Below are positions 9,531 to 17,373 of a DNA stretch of 29,756 bases, piece after piece; positions within the stretch are counted from its first letter, which is position 1, and each line of letters begins with the position of its first letter. Both the position numbers and the translations under genes were made by a program. The notes under the pieces are model-generated. The model saw nothing but the letters and a program-made list of their open reading frames with translations, was not told where the DNA came from and searched no databases. Source of the stretch: CALAED01 sp937891035 (lineage in GTDB: Bacteria; Actinomycetota; Actinomycetes; Streptosporangiales; Streptosporangiaceae); NCBI GenBank assembly GCA_035642125.1, contig DASQSZ010000355.1, positions 1-29,756 of the forward strand. The letters run 5' to 3'.

Positions 9531-10164
9531 TCACCAGGCGGCCGGCCGTGTGATCACGCCTTGCCGGTCTTCGAGCTTGTCCGGGAACTGTGAGTCGCGC
9601 AGCACCCGCGCCCTGATGCGCTTGATGAACATCGGCCGAGCCGATGCCAGGTCGCGGCTGCACGGAGCCTTTTTGTACGGATTGATGATCCCGATCCGCA
9701 TCCCGAACCTCTTGCGCAGTAAGTGAATGGGCGCGGCGAGGTCGGAGTCATTGCTGATCATTACCGCGGCCTCGCAGTCCCGATCGAACGCGTCGCAGAG
9801 CAGATGCGTGGCTATGTTGACGTCCGTCCGCTTCTCCTCGGTCTTGATCATTTCGACGATCTTCGGGCCTCCAGGCGCCGGTTGGGCCAACGGCATTCGT
9901 GCGATGGACCGCTGAAAGCGACCGAAGTGAATCGCCAGGTGAGGGATCGTCGCGAGCGCTCGCAGGTAGGTATCTTGCCGGTTGGCGGCGAACGGGGTGG
10001 CCGGGGCGGTCGGTGACCCGGACCGTAAAATATCGGATGCGGTGGATGTCGTCGTCGGGGAGCATGGTTCGGCAGAGAGCATCCAGGTCCAACCACTTGT
10101 ATCGGGTGTCCTTCAGGCAGCCGTAGTAGAGGTTGAACCCGTCGACGTAAACGTTCGTGAGCAC
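9531..10164 (-). pseudogene. NYN-domain (LabA/DUF88-like) putative ribonuclease, frameshifted as read
   Basis: The N-terminal frame (GTG 10164) reads NVYVDGFNLYYGCLKDTRYK, the NYN start with the first catalytic Asp in VDGFN. It continues to VRVTDRPG and then fails. The C-terminal frame resumes with AANRQDTYLRALATIPHL and includes KRTDVNIATHLLCDAFDRD and AAVMISNDSDLAAPI, which supply the other conserved Asp residues of this PIN-like nuclease fold. One extra base lies in one of two four-G runs (9994-9997 or 10003-10006 on the plus strand). Removing it yields a continuous protein of about 210 residues. NYN proteins are predicted metal-dependent RNases in the cytoplasm. The gene faces jetD tail to tail. 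A role next to Wadjet is not established. Alternative explanations are a sequencing error or an inactivated gene. Confidence 0.82.
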
Positions 10165-10389
10165 CGTGTGATGGTATCGTCACCGAATGTTAAAGCGGTG
10201 TTCTTGAGCTCGCGTGTCTCGCTCGCCAGTCGCTCGTCGCGGTGTGTCCCTGTGTGTCTCCCACCCTCCTGGGTTGACGGGATACGTGCTCGGGTGTTTG
10301 CTAACAGCAACCGACCCGCACGTTTCGATGGGCGGGCTGCGGGCCCCATCCGGTGGATGGGGCCCTGTGTTTTTCGGGCCGACCTCCGG
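10165..10389. other. Intergenic stretch holding a rightward terminator
   Basis: No convincing gene is visible in these 225 bp. The stretch contains a strong hairpin with a T-run on the plus strand (see the terminator entry) and a TTGACG box at 10274-10279 without a well-spaced -10 partner. The long rightward open frame across it is the antisense of the flanking leftward genes. Confidence 0.5.
10341..10374 (+). terminator. Intrinsic terminator, rightward
   Basis: GGGCCCCATCC and GGATGGGGCCC form a perfect 11-bp stem around a GGT loop, followed by TGTGTTTTT. The T-run is on the plus strand, although both flanking genes run leftward. On the minus strand the hairpin has no U-tract. Confidence 0.75.
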
Positions 10390-12018
10390 TCAGGCGCGGA
10401 GGGCGACAAGGGTCTTGGAGCCCATGGAGCAATAGAGGGCGCCGGCCCAAGGGGTGAGGTCATTGACGTACACCCACAGCCCGCCCGGCAAGTCGGACTT
10501 GTCGAGCCTGAAGGTGATGTGGCCGGTGGGCGGGTCGAAGCCCAAGACGCCGTTGGTGGCGCCGGCGTAGAGGGTGTTGTTCATAAGGGCCGGCCGGGGG
10601 CTGGGGGCGGAGTCGAAGCGCTGCGTCCAGCGGACCTTGCCGGCGCCGGTGTCGAGGGCGAAAAGCGTGCCCTTGTCGTCGTGCACGAACAGCAAACCGT
10701 TCGAGATGGTGGCGGCGCCCGCCTTGTCGCCGACGGAGAAGGTCCAGCGTTCCCGGCCGGTGACGGCGTCAAGGGCGCGGAGCACGCCGCCGGTGCCGCG
10801 GACGTAGACGGCACCCCTGGACGATCTTCGGCGCCGGGCCGAACGTGCCGGTGCCGCCGCCGCTCGCGAGTGCACCGGAGGTGTTCCGCCAGCGCCGCCT
10901 GCCCGTGGCGGCGTCGAAGGCGATCACCTGATAGCTCTGCGTCATGACGACGACCAGGCCGCCCGCGACCGCCGGACTGGTGGGAGAACGCGGCGCCGGC
11001 CGAAGCCCGCTTGCCCTTCTCCGTACGAGCCCGGCGTACCGGCGCGCGGCGTTTCGAGGGTGCCCGGTGCCGCGCCACCGGGCGTCCCAAGGCCCGGCGC
11101 CGCGGGCGACCAGGGCGGCGAGGGCGGCGGCGGGGCCTGCCGGCCGCGCCGGGCGATGTCGGCCGTGACGGGCGGCGGGAGCCAGGCGGTGCCCTGCAGC
11201 ACGTCGGTACGCGGCGTCCGGTCGGCGAGCCACCGCAACAGGTCCCCGGCGGCCGGCCGGTGTTCGGGGTCCTTGTTCAGGCAGGCGGCGATGAGCGCGC
11301 GCAGTTCGGGGTCGCCGACGCCGTCCAGCCGGGGCGGCTCGTGGACGACGCGGTAGAGCAGCACGGGCACGGTCGCGCGGCCGAACAGGCCGTCCGCCGT
11401 CGCCGCGTAGCACAGCACGGCGCCGAAAGAGAAGACGTCGCTTGCCGGGCCGGTGTCGCCGCCCCGCGCCTGTTCCGGTGAGAGGAAGCCCGGCGAGCCG
11501 ATGGCGTGCCCGGCCTGGGTGACGACGGTCGCCTCCGCCGCGTACGCGATGCCGAAGTCGATGACCCGGGGCCCGTCCGGGCCGAGCATGACGTTGGACG
11601 GCTTCAGATCGCGGTGCACGACCCCGGCGCTATGGATCGAGTCGAGCGCTTCGGCCAGCCCCGCCCCGAGTGCGAAGGCGGCCGGCGGCGGGAACGGCCC
11701 GTGGGTCAAAACGGCGTCCTGCAGCGAAAGACCCGGCAGGAACGCGGTGGCCAGCCACGGCAGCCGTACGTCGGGATCCGCGTCCACCACGGGCGCGGTG
11801 AACGCGCCGCTGACCGACCTGGCGGCCTCGACCTCCCGGCGGACCCGCGCGCGGAAGCCGCGGTCGCCCGCCAGATTCGGATGGACGACCTTGAGCGCCA
11901 CCGGCATGCCCCCCGGCGAGCGGGCGAGAAAGACCTGGCCCATGCCGCCCGCACCCAGCCTGGCCTGCAGCAGGTAGCCTCCTATACGTTCCGGATCGCC
12001 GGGCCGCAGCGCCTCCAC
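10390..12018 (-). pseudogene. Ser/Thr protein kinase with PQQ-type beta-propeller, frame broken twice
   Basis: A Hanks-type kinase domain is followed by PQQ-like repeats. From GTG 12018 (preceded by a purine-rich GAGAGGGGG) the kinase shows LGAGGMGQVF, ALKVV (Lys43), HRDLKPSN (Asp137) and DFG (154-156), so the catalytic core is complete. The frame then ends at 10942. The middle segment, in another frame (about 10818-10990), reads SPAVAGGLVVVMTQSYQVIA and AFDAATGRRRWRN. From about 10813 the original frame returns with AVYVRGTGGVLRALDAVTGR and further blades to the stop at 10390. One break is at the four-C run 10814-10817; the other is near 10975-11000. Unusually, no transmembrane helix is visible between kinase and propeller, so part of the linker may be deleted. 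Family members normally sit in the membrane with the propeller outside. It is divergent from the ECF sigma gene. Confidence 0.8.
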
Positions 12019-12061
12019 GCACGCCCCCTCTCGCCGGGCCCGGAACACATATCGAGCACCC

Positions 12062-12087
12062 GAGTACCCGTGTACTCAGCTGAGTAT
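12062..12087. promoter_or_regulatory. Clustered palindromes between divergent kinase and sigma genes
   Basis: The 14-mer TACTCAGCTGAGTA (12073-12086) is a perfect palindrome. It is embedded in three alternating hexamers spaced 10 bp apart: GAGTAC (12062), GTACTC (12072) and GAGTAT (12082). One helical turn between half-sites suggests cooperative binding of a dimeric repressor or activator on one DNA face. It lies 44 bp upstream of the kinase start and about 120 bp upstream of the sigma start. The binding protein is unknown. Confidence 0.5.
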
Positions 12088-12205
12088 TCAGACGATAACG
12101 GCTGCGGCGCGCGGGCCGCTCGATGTCCGGGAACGATCGAAGGAAACGGAAGAAGAAGGCCGACGATCGCACGAACGCAACCGGCGACGGCCGGCCGGGG
12201 TTGAT

Positions 12206-12973
12206 ATGGCCATGAGGGAAAACAAGGGCCGAGCCGGCGGCCCGCCGCTGCCGGGCGCAGCCGCCCGCCTCCACGCCGACCCTCTCGCCGACCCTGGCGT
12301 CGATCCTCTCGTCGACCCTGTCGCTGACCCCGTCGTACGAGCCTTGTGCGACGATCTCGACTCGGGGTTCGCGGAGCTGTTCGGCGCGTACCAGGGGTTG
12401 ATGTTCACTGCCGCGCTGCGGCTGTGCGGGCGGTGGGCGGACGCCGAAGACCTGACGGCGGAGGCGTTCTTGCGTGCCTATCGCGCGCTGTGCGGCTACG
12501 AAGCCGAGCGCATCGCCGACCTCCGGCCGCGCGCCTGGCTCGTCAAGATCCTGCTGAACGTGTGGCGTAACAGCAGGCGCACCGATGCCCGCAAGCCGCC
12601 GCCGGCGCCGCTCGATGAGGCGCCCGACCCGGTCGATCCCCGCGAAGGCGTGGAAGCCGCGGCCGTACGGCACGAAACCGGCGGTGAGCTGGCCGAGCTG
12701 TTGGGCAGACTGCCCGAGGACCAGCGGACGGCCGTCGTGCTCCGGCACGTCGTCGATCTGCCCATCGCCGAGATCGCCGCCGCGCTCGACATGCCCGAAG
12801 GCACCGTCAAGTCCCATATCTCGCGCGGATTGCGGCGCCTCCGCACCCTGTCCGCTTCGGTCGCCACCGCGACCTCGCCCGCGACGCCCGCGACCTCGCC
12901 CCCGGCCTCGCTCGCGGCCTCGCCTTCGACCTCCACGCCCGCTCCCGCCGCCTCACCCGGAGGTGCCCGATGA
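12206..12973 (+). CDS. RNA polymerase ECF sigma factor (sigma-70 family)
   Basis: The protein has 255 residues. Sigma region 2 is at about 52-122, with the core AEDLTAEAFLRAYRAL. Sigma region 4 is at about 165-215, with LPEDQRTAVVLRHVVDLPIA and a helix-turn-helix (AEIAAALDMPEGTVKSHISR). The N-terminus is a low-complexity run rich in Asp-Pro (ADPLADPGVDPLVDPVADP), and the C-terminal 40 residues are Ala/Pro/Ser/Thr-rich; both are unusual decorations for an ECF factor. The ATG at 12206 is chosen; a second ATG at 12212 is equally possible and neither has a strong Shine-Dalgarno. The stop overlaps the start of the alkyltransferase gene (ATGA), so the two are co-translated. By context it may control the response to DNA alkylation. 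No separate anti-sigma gene is present. Confidence 0.92.
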   Translation: MAMRENKGRAGGPPLPGAAARLHADPLADPGVDPLVDPVADPVVRALCDDLDSGFAELFGAYQGLMFTAALRLCGRWADAEDLTAEAFLRAYRALCGYEAERIADLRPRAWLVKILLNVWRNSRRTDARKPPPAPLDEAPDPVDPREGVEAAAVRHETGGELAELLGRLPEDQRTAVVLRHVVDLPIAEIAAALDMPEGTVKSHISRGLRRLRTLSASVATATSPATPATSPPASLAASPSTSTPAPAASPGGAR

Positions 12974-13764
12974 TGATGACGACGAACTCCGACCACGATC
13001 CGCTGCTCACCGGGCTTGCGGGTCTGGCCACCGCCGCGCCGGCCGGTCTGCTCGACCAGGTCGTCGCCCGCTGGGTGCGCGTGCCCGGTCCCATCGGCGA
13101 CCTGTCCGTCGCCTTCACCGATCACGGCATCGCCTACGTACGGATAACGGACCACCAGGACATCGAAGGCCATGGGGCCGACGACCGCGCAGACTTCGCC
13201 GACTCCTTCCGCCGGCGGTTCGCCCGGCCGCTGCTGCCCGCCGACCGGCCCCCGGCCGGGCTGTTGCCGGCCCTGCGCTCGGGCAAGACGACCGGCCTGC
13301 GGTTCGACCTGCGCGGCCTGACCGGCTTCCAGGCCGACGTGCTGCGGGCGGCCCGGACGATCCCCAAGGGCCAGGTACGGCCGTACGCCTGGATCGCGCG
13401 GGAGATCGGACGGCCCAAGGCGGTACGGGCGGTCGGCTCGGCCCTGGCGCACAACCCGGTGCCCATTTTGATCCCGTGCCACCGCGTGACCCGTTCGGAC
13501 GGTTCGGGCGGCGAGTACGTGTTCGGCTCCGCCGCCAAGGAGAGGCTGCTGCGCGAGGAGAACGTCGACCTCGACGAGATCCGCTCACTCGCCAGGCAGG
13601 ACATCTTCTACATCGGCAGCGACACGACCGGCGTCGTGTGCTTCCCGACCTGCCACAACGCGCGGCGGATCACGCCAAGGCACCGGCACGGCTTCCGCGC
13701 GGTCGCCGCGGCGGAGGCGGCCGGATACCGTCCCTGCCAGTCCTGCCGCCCAGGCCTGTCCTGA
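12970..13764 (+). CDS. O6-alkylguanine-DNA alkyltransferase fused to C-terminal Ada-type Zn domain
   Basis: The protein has 264 residues. Residues 110-195 are the methylguanine transferase domain with the suicide motif IPCHRV (Cys170) and the helix-turn-helix RPKAVRAVGSAL. This domain removes O6-alkyl groups from guanine onto its own cysteine. Residues 208-261 match the Ada N-terminal zinc domain: Cys224-x3-Cys228 (CFPTC) and Cys256-x2-Cys259 (CQSC), with AAEAAGYRPCQSCRPG closely resembling Ada. In Ada the equivalent of Cys224 takes methyl from phosphotriesters and turns the protein into an activator. Here the order is reversed and the AraC-type DNA-binding domain is missing. The first 50 residues (LLTGLAGLATAAPAGLLDQV) are of unknown role. 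The gene overlaps the ECF sigma gene by four bases. Confidence 0.9.
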   Translation: MMMTTNSDHDPLLTGLAGLATAAPAGLLDQVVARWVRVPGPIGDLSVAFTDHGIAYVRITDHQDIEGHGADDRADFADSFRRRFARPLLPADRPPAGLLPALRSGKTTGLRFDLRGLTGFQADVLRAARTIPKGQVRPYAWIAREIGRPKAVRAVGSALAHNPVPILIPCHRVTRSDGSGGEYVFGSAAKERLLREENVDLDEIRSLARQDIFYIGSDTTGVVCFPTCHNARRITPRHRHGFRAVAAAEAAGYRPCQSCRPGLS

Positions 13765-13791
13765 CCCGCACCACCCACATCGGGTCCCGTT

Positions 13792-14625
13792 TCATGTGGT
13801 CCGTACGGATTGAACGGACGGGACCCGGTCCAGCGTGATGCCGAAATGCGTCCGATAGGCGGCGAGAACCTCCGCGTCGTCGGTCAGCACGTGCTCCTCA
13901 CGCTCGCTGCCGCTCGTCCGGATGAATGTACGGTCGCTCAAGGTCACCCGTCCGGTCTCGGTCAGCAGCGAACAGACGAGCGAGCGGGTGAACAGCGACT
14001 TGGGGGAGGTCTGGTGCCACCAGCACGTCGCCTCGAAGTCGCCGAGCGCCCGCGGGCGCGGGTCCAGCCGGTACTGCGGCTCGCCGTTCAGCAGGACATT
14101 CAGGTCGCCGTCCGGCTGTTCGACGATGCGAAAGACCCCGGCGGCGTCGTGCTGGTCGGCCGCGCCGGCATCCAGCCGCAGCGGCAGGTTGCTGAACCTG
14201 CCGAACCCCACATCCGCGAGCCACACCCCGCCCCCACCACCCCGGTCGACGTCGTCGGCCACGTCGACGCGCAGCGCCAGGTGGTCGAACGGCGGACCAA
14301 GACCTTCCGGGGTGAAGGCACGGGCGTTCAGCAAGGTCACCGAGTAACCAAGCGCGGACAGCAGCGCCCCGAAGGCCCCGTTGAGCTCGTAACAAAACCC
14401 GCCGCGCCGCCGCCGCACCACCTTGCCGACCAGCGCCTCCTCGTCGAGCACGATGGGTTCGCCCAGGTGGATGCTGAGGTTCTCGAACGGCACGGACAGC
14501 AGATGGCGCAGCTGCAGCTCGCGCAGCGCCGCCGCATCGGCGCGGGCCGGGCGGTCGGCGCCGATCCGCGCCAGATAGGCTTCCACGTCCATCCACGCAC
14601 TCGCCGGGCGTTCCACGTCATCCAT
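13792..14625 (-). CDS. nat: Arylamine N-acetyltransferase
   Basis: The protein has 277 residues, the usual length for bacterial NAT. It transfers acetyl from acetyl-CoA to arylamines, arylhydrazines or similar acceptors in the cytoplasm. The catalytic triad is visible: Cys78 in RRGGFCYELNGAF, His115 in PPFDHLALRV and Asp138 in WLADVGFG. SVPFENLSIHLG (about 44-55) is a typical N-terminal NAT motif. The ATG at 14625 is used; a second ATG at 14592 would lose 11 poorly conserved residues. The gene is divergent from the MerR regulator, with 168 bp between starts that contain an operator-like repeat, so the regulator may control it. In some actinomycetes NAT homologues work in antibiotic biosynthesis (amide synthases), but nothing nearby supports that here. 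Confidence 0.93.
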   Translation of the reverse strand: MDDVERPASAWMDVEAYLARIGADRPARADAAALRELQLRHLLSVPFENLSIHLGEPIVLDEEALVGKVVRRRRGGFCYELNGAFGALLSALGYSVTLLNARAFTPEGLGPPFDHLALRVDVADDVDRGGGGGVWLADVGFGRFSNLPLRLDAGAADQHDAAGVFRIVEQPDGDLNVLLNGEPQYRLDPRPRALGDFEATCWWHQTSPKSLFTRSLVCSLLTETGRVTLSDRTFIRTSGSEREEHVLTDDAEVLAAYRTHFGITLDRVPSVQSVRTT

Positions 14626-14663
14626 TCTCGGTCATTCGATCCTGCTGTGATGCCCGCAGAGAA

Positions 14664-14692
14664 TTGACCTTGAGTCTCCCCTCACGGGAGAC
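14664..14692 (+). promoter_or_regulatory. MerR-type operator/promoter
   Basis: A -35-like TTGACC (14664-14669) is followed by a perfect inverted repeat, GTCTCCC-CTCAC-GGGAGAC (14674-14692). A repeat placed directly after the -35 box is the arrangement MerR proteins use to correct an overlong spacer. The -10 element is not clear. The site lies 102 bp before the MerR start and 39 bp before the NAT start. Confidence 0.6.
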
Positions 14693-14723
14693 AGCATCGT
14701 TGAAGACGACCAAGAGGTCGCCC

Positions 14724-14747
14724 AAGACGACGGCCAAGACGACGGCC
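14724..14747 (+). repeat. 12-bp direct doublet in the MerR leader
   Basis: AAGACGACGGCC occurs twice in tandem, with two degenerate copies just before it (14703-14723). It sits in the untranslated leader of the MerR gene. The function is unknown. Confidence 0.5.
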
Positions 14748-14793
14748 AAAGTCACAAACCGCGCGGTCGACGGTGCCACCGTACGGAGGATTC

Positions 14794-15780
14794 GTGAGCA
14801 AGCCGCTTTACACGATCGGGGAGCTGGCCCGCCGCACGGGCCTGCCGGTGAAGCGGATCAGGTTCTACTCCGACCTCGGCATCGTGCCGCCGGCCGAACG
14901 CAGCCCCGCCGGCTATCGCCTGTACGACCTGGACGCGCCGGCTCGGCTCGACCTCATACGGACGCTGCGCGAACTCGGCGTGGATCTCGGCACCATCCAG
15001 CGCGTGCTCGCCAGGGAGATCTCCCTTCCCGAGGTCGCGGCGGCCCACGCCGCTGCGCTGGACGCGCAGATCAAAACGCTGCGGCTGCGCCGGGCCGTCG
15101 TGCGCGCTGTGGCGAACCGCGGCTCCAGTCCTCAGGAGATGGAACTCATGCACAAGCTGACACAACTGTCCGATGGAGAGCGCCGGCGCATCATCGGCGA
15201 CTTCATCGACGCGACCTTCGGCGGTCTCGACGCGGACCCGAACTTCGTCGCCATGATGCGCTCGGCCATGCCGGAACTGCCCGATGACTCGACTCCCGAA
15301 CAGGTGGCGGCCTGGGTGGAGCTGGCCGAACTCGTCCAAGATCCCGACTTCCGGGCAGCGGTACGCCGGATGGCCGAACACCAGGCCAAAGTCCAAACCG
15401 AAGGCCAGGCCACGCAGGAGCGAGCCGCACGGCCGGCCGGCGGCGAAGGACCGGCGGCCCCGCACGGTGATTTGATCGCCGCCGTACGCGAGAAGCTCGA
15501 GGCGGCGCTGGCCGCCGGCATCGATCCCGCCTCCGAACGGGCCGAGCGGGTCGTCGCCGACGTGGTCGCCGAGTATGTACGGGCGTTCGGCGGCGCCGAC
15601 GGCCCGGACTTTCGGCGCCGCCTGCTCGAGCGGCTGGAGGTCGGCGCCGATCCGCGCGCCGAGCGCTACTGGGAGCTGCTGGCGATCATCAACGGCTGGC
15701 CCGTACAGCCGAGCCTGATGCCGAGCTTCGACTGGCTGCGCGCCGCCCTTCGCGCCGGCCGCGTCCGCGATCAGCTGTAG
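14794..15780 (+). CDS. MerR family transcriptional regulator
   Basis: Residues 6-75 form a MerR winged helix-turn-helix: YTIGELARRTGLPVKRIRFY, then DLGIVPPAERSPAGYRLYD, then LIRTLRELGVDLGTIQRVL. The rest (to 328) is a large helical effector-binding region without the TipAS pattern I would recognise, with motifs LSDGERRRIIGDFIDATFGG and SLMPSFDWLRAAL. There is no cysteine pattern typical of metal sensors, so a drug or metabolite ligand is more likely. The GTG at 14794 is chosen because GGAGG lies at 14785-14789; the upstream ATG at 14773 has none. An operator-like repeat 102 bp upstream suggests autoregulation and possibly control of the divergent NAT gene. Confidence 0.88.
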   Translation: MSKPLYTIGELARRTGLPVKRIRFYSDLGIVPPAERSPAGYRLYDLDAPARLDLIRTLRELGVDLGTIQRVLAREISLPEVAAAHAAALDAQIKTLRLRRAVVRAVANRGSSPQEMELMHKLTQLSDGERRRIIGDFIDATFGGLDADPNFVAMMRSAMPELPDDSTPEQVAAWVELAELVQDPDFRAAVRRMAEHQAKVQTEGQATQERAARPAGGEGPAAPHGDLIAAVREKLEAALAAGIDPASERAERVVADVVAEYVRAFGGADGPDFRRRLLERLEVGADPRAERYWELLAIINGWPVQPSLMPSFDWLRAALRAGRVRDQL

Positions 15781-15789
15781 CGATCTCGC

Positions 15790-16503
15790 TCAGCCGACGT
15801 CGGGTGCGGGGCCGCGCCAGACCAGCGCAGCCGAGATCGGCAGGCCGCGGAAGCGTTCCCACTTGGGTTTGACGGCGAGCCAGCCCTCGTCGATCACGCC
15901 TTCGCGAAGCTCGGCCAGCGTCCAGCCCGCCTCCAGACCCGCCATGACGTGGTCGCTGAGCAGATGGACGTGAGTCGTGATCGCCACCGGCTCCCCGTCA
16001 CGGCCGGTGAAGTGGGTCGGCATGCCCGAAGCCATGATGAAGTGCGAGTGGTAGGCTACGACCACCGCATACGCGCCGACGGCCGCCAGGCGGGCGGCCT
16101 CACGGTAGAGCGGACGCAGGTCGGGCAGGTGCTCGTCCATGAGACAGGCGACCACAAGGTCGTAGCTCGCGGCCGGCAGGCCCGTCGCGGTCACGTCCGC
16201 CTCGATGAGCCGATCGTAGACATTCCGGGAGCGGGCGACCTCCAGCATCTCGGGTGTGAGGTCGACGCCGTCGATCGCCGCCACCCCGTGGCGCCGCAGC
16301 CACGCCCCCGTTCGGCCGGTACCGCAGCCCAGGTCGACCGCGCGCCGCACCGCGGGCCACGTCGGCGCGGTGAGCCGCTCGAGCAGCGCGATGTCCATCA
16401 CGTCCTCGACGGTCTGCTCGTAGGTGGTCACCCATTCCGCGTAGCCGGTCCGTACGTCCACCGTCCGATAACCACGGGAATCGAAATCCGAAAAGCGCGG
16501 CAT
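15790..16503 (-). CDS. Class I SAM-dependent methyltransferase
   Basis: The protein has 237 residues with a Rossmann-type methyltransferase core. Motif I is AVDLGCGTGRTG (55-66), motif II is the acidic DGVDLTPEMLEVAR, and SYDLVVACLMDEHLPDLRPL covers motifs IV-V. These bind S-adenosylmethionine. The methyl acceptor cannot be predicted. The C-terminal part (LAELREGVIDEGWLAVKPKW) is family-typical for small actinobacterial methyltransferases of the UbiE/BioC-like group. No signal or membrane segment is present. The gene ends 9 bp after the convergent MerR stop. A perfect 10-bp palindrome, GGTGATCACC (16518-16527), lies just upstream of the start and could be an operator. Confidence 0.88.
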   Translation of the reverse strand: MPRFSDFDSRGYRTVDVRTGYAEWVTTYEQTVEDVMDIALLERLTAPTWPAVRRAVDLGCGTGRTGAWLRRHGVAAIDGVDLTPEMLEVARSRNVYDRLIEADVTATGLPAASYDLVVACLMDEHLPDLRPLYREAARLAAVGAYAVVVAYHSHFIMASGMPTHFTGRDGEPVAITTHVHLLSDHVMAGLEAGWTLAELREGVIDEGWLAVKPKWERFRGLPISAALVWRGPAPDVG

Positions 16504-16517
16504 GCGATCTAGTATCG

Positions 16518-16527
16518 GGTGATCACC
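16518..16527. promoter_or_regulatory. Perfect palindrome upstream of the methyltransferase gene
   Basis: GGTGATCACC is self-complementary and lies 15 bp upstream of the methyltransferase ATG, between it and the MBL hydrolase gene. It could be a repressor site, but a 10-bp palindrome can also arise by chance. Confidence 0.25.
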
Positions 16528-16546
16528 TCGACGATGTCGTTCCCTT

Positions 16547-17338
16547 TTACAGCTCGACGATCATGCCGTCGTCCGCCAGCTCGAGCTCGGCGCCCAACTC
16601 CGCGCGGCGGGCGAGCACCTGCGGGCCCGCGTGCGTGAGCAGGATCCGGCCGCACCGTATCCGGTCGAGGCGGGCGACCAGGTCGGGCACGTGCAGGTGA
16701 TAGCGGACCGGCCGGTCGAACGTATAGGCCTCGCAGACGAAAAGGTCGGCGCCGTCGGCCACGTCGATGAGGACGTCGGTCCATGAGGTGTCGCCGCTGT
16801 AGGCGACCGTACGGCCGGCGACCGTCACGCGCAGGCCAAGCGCGGGGGCGCCGGCTTCGTGGTCGACACCGAACCCGCGTACCGAGACCGCGCCGGCGCC
16901 CCCACCGCCGCCCGTATCGACCGTGACCGGATCGCCGTCCGCGCTGAGCTCATGGACGTGCACGTCAAAGCGCCGCCGGACGTTCGCGGAACCGGGAAAC
17001 AACGTCTCCATCGCGTGCGTGAGCCGGTCAGCGAGCCCGGCGGGGCCGACCAGGTGCAACGGCCGCTCCCGGCGCCGGAACTGGCCGTCCAGGATGAGAA
17101 ACGGCAGGCCGCCGAAATGGTCGCCGTGGAGATGGGAGATGGCGGCCACGGACACGTCGCAGGGTTCGAGCCCGAGCCCTTTGAGCCCGGTGAGGGCGGT
17201 CGCGCCGCAGTCGACGAGTACCGCGCCCGCCCGCCCGCGCGGCCGCATCGGCCGCAGATGCAGGCAGGTCTGGAGCCGGCCGCCGGTGCCGAAGGCGTCG
17301 CCGGCCCCCGCCACCGTCACCCGCACTGCGGGCTCCAC
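16547..17338 (-). CDS. MBL-fold metallo-hydrolase (RNase Z-like family)
   Basis: The protein has 263 residues of the metallo-beta-lactamase fold. The metal motif SHLHGDHFGG supplies His69, His71, Asp73 and His74. VAYSGDTSWTDVLIDVADGA carries the later Asp, and LLTHAGPQVLARR the distal His. The layout resembles RNase Z/arylsulfatase-like hydrolases, but the RNase Z exosite arm is not evident, so the substrate is open. A Gly-rich insertion (TGGGGGAGAVSV) interrupts the middle. The ATG at 17338 is used, and a GTG four codons later is an alternative. It probably forms a leftward transcript with the methyltransferase, 43 bp downstream, and with the holin-family gene upstream. Confidence 0.88.
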   Translation of the reverse strand: MEPAVRVTVAGAGDAFGTGGRLQTCLHLRPMRPRGRAGAVLVDCGATALTGLKGLGLEPCDVSVAAISHLHGDHFGGLPFLILDGQFRRRERPLHLVGPAGLADRLTHAMETLFPGSANVRRRFDVHVHELSADGDPVTVDTGGGGGAGAVSVRGFGVDHEAGAPALGLRVTVAGRTVAYSGDTSWTDVLIDVADGADLFVCEAYTFDRPVRYHLHVPDLVARLDRIRCGRILLTHAGPQVLARRAELGAELELADDGMIVEL

Positions 17339-17373
17339 CGATCACCCCCACGATCCCCCGGCCGCCACACTCG

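Noticed and set aside
14664..15287. Lys/Thr-rich ORF upstream of MerR
   Set aside because: It begins at a TTG that is part of the -35 box, and further on it is a shadow of MerR; the GGAGG site points to GTG 14794 instead.
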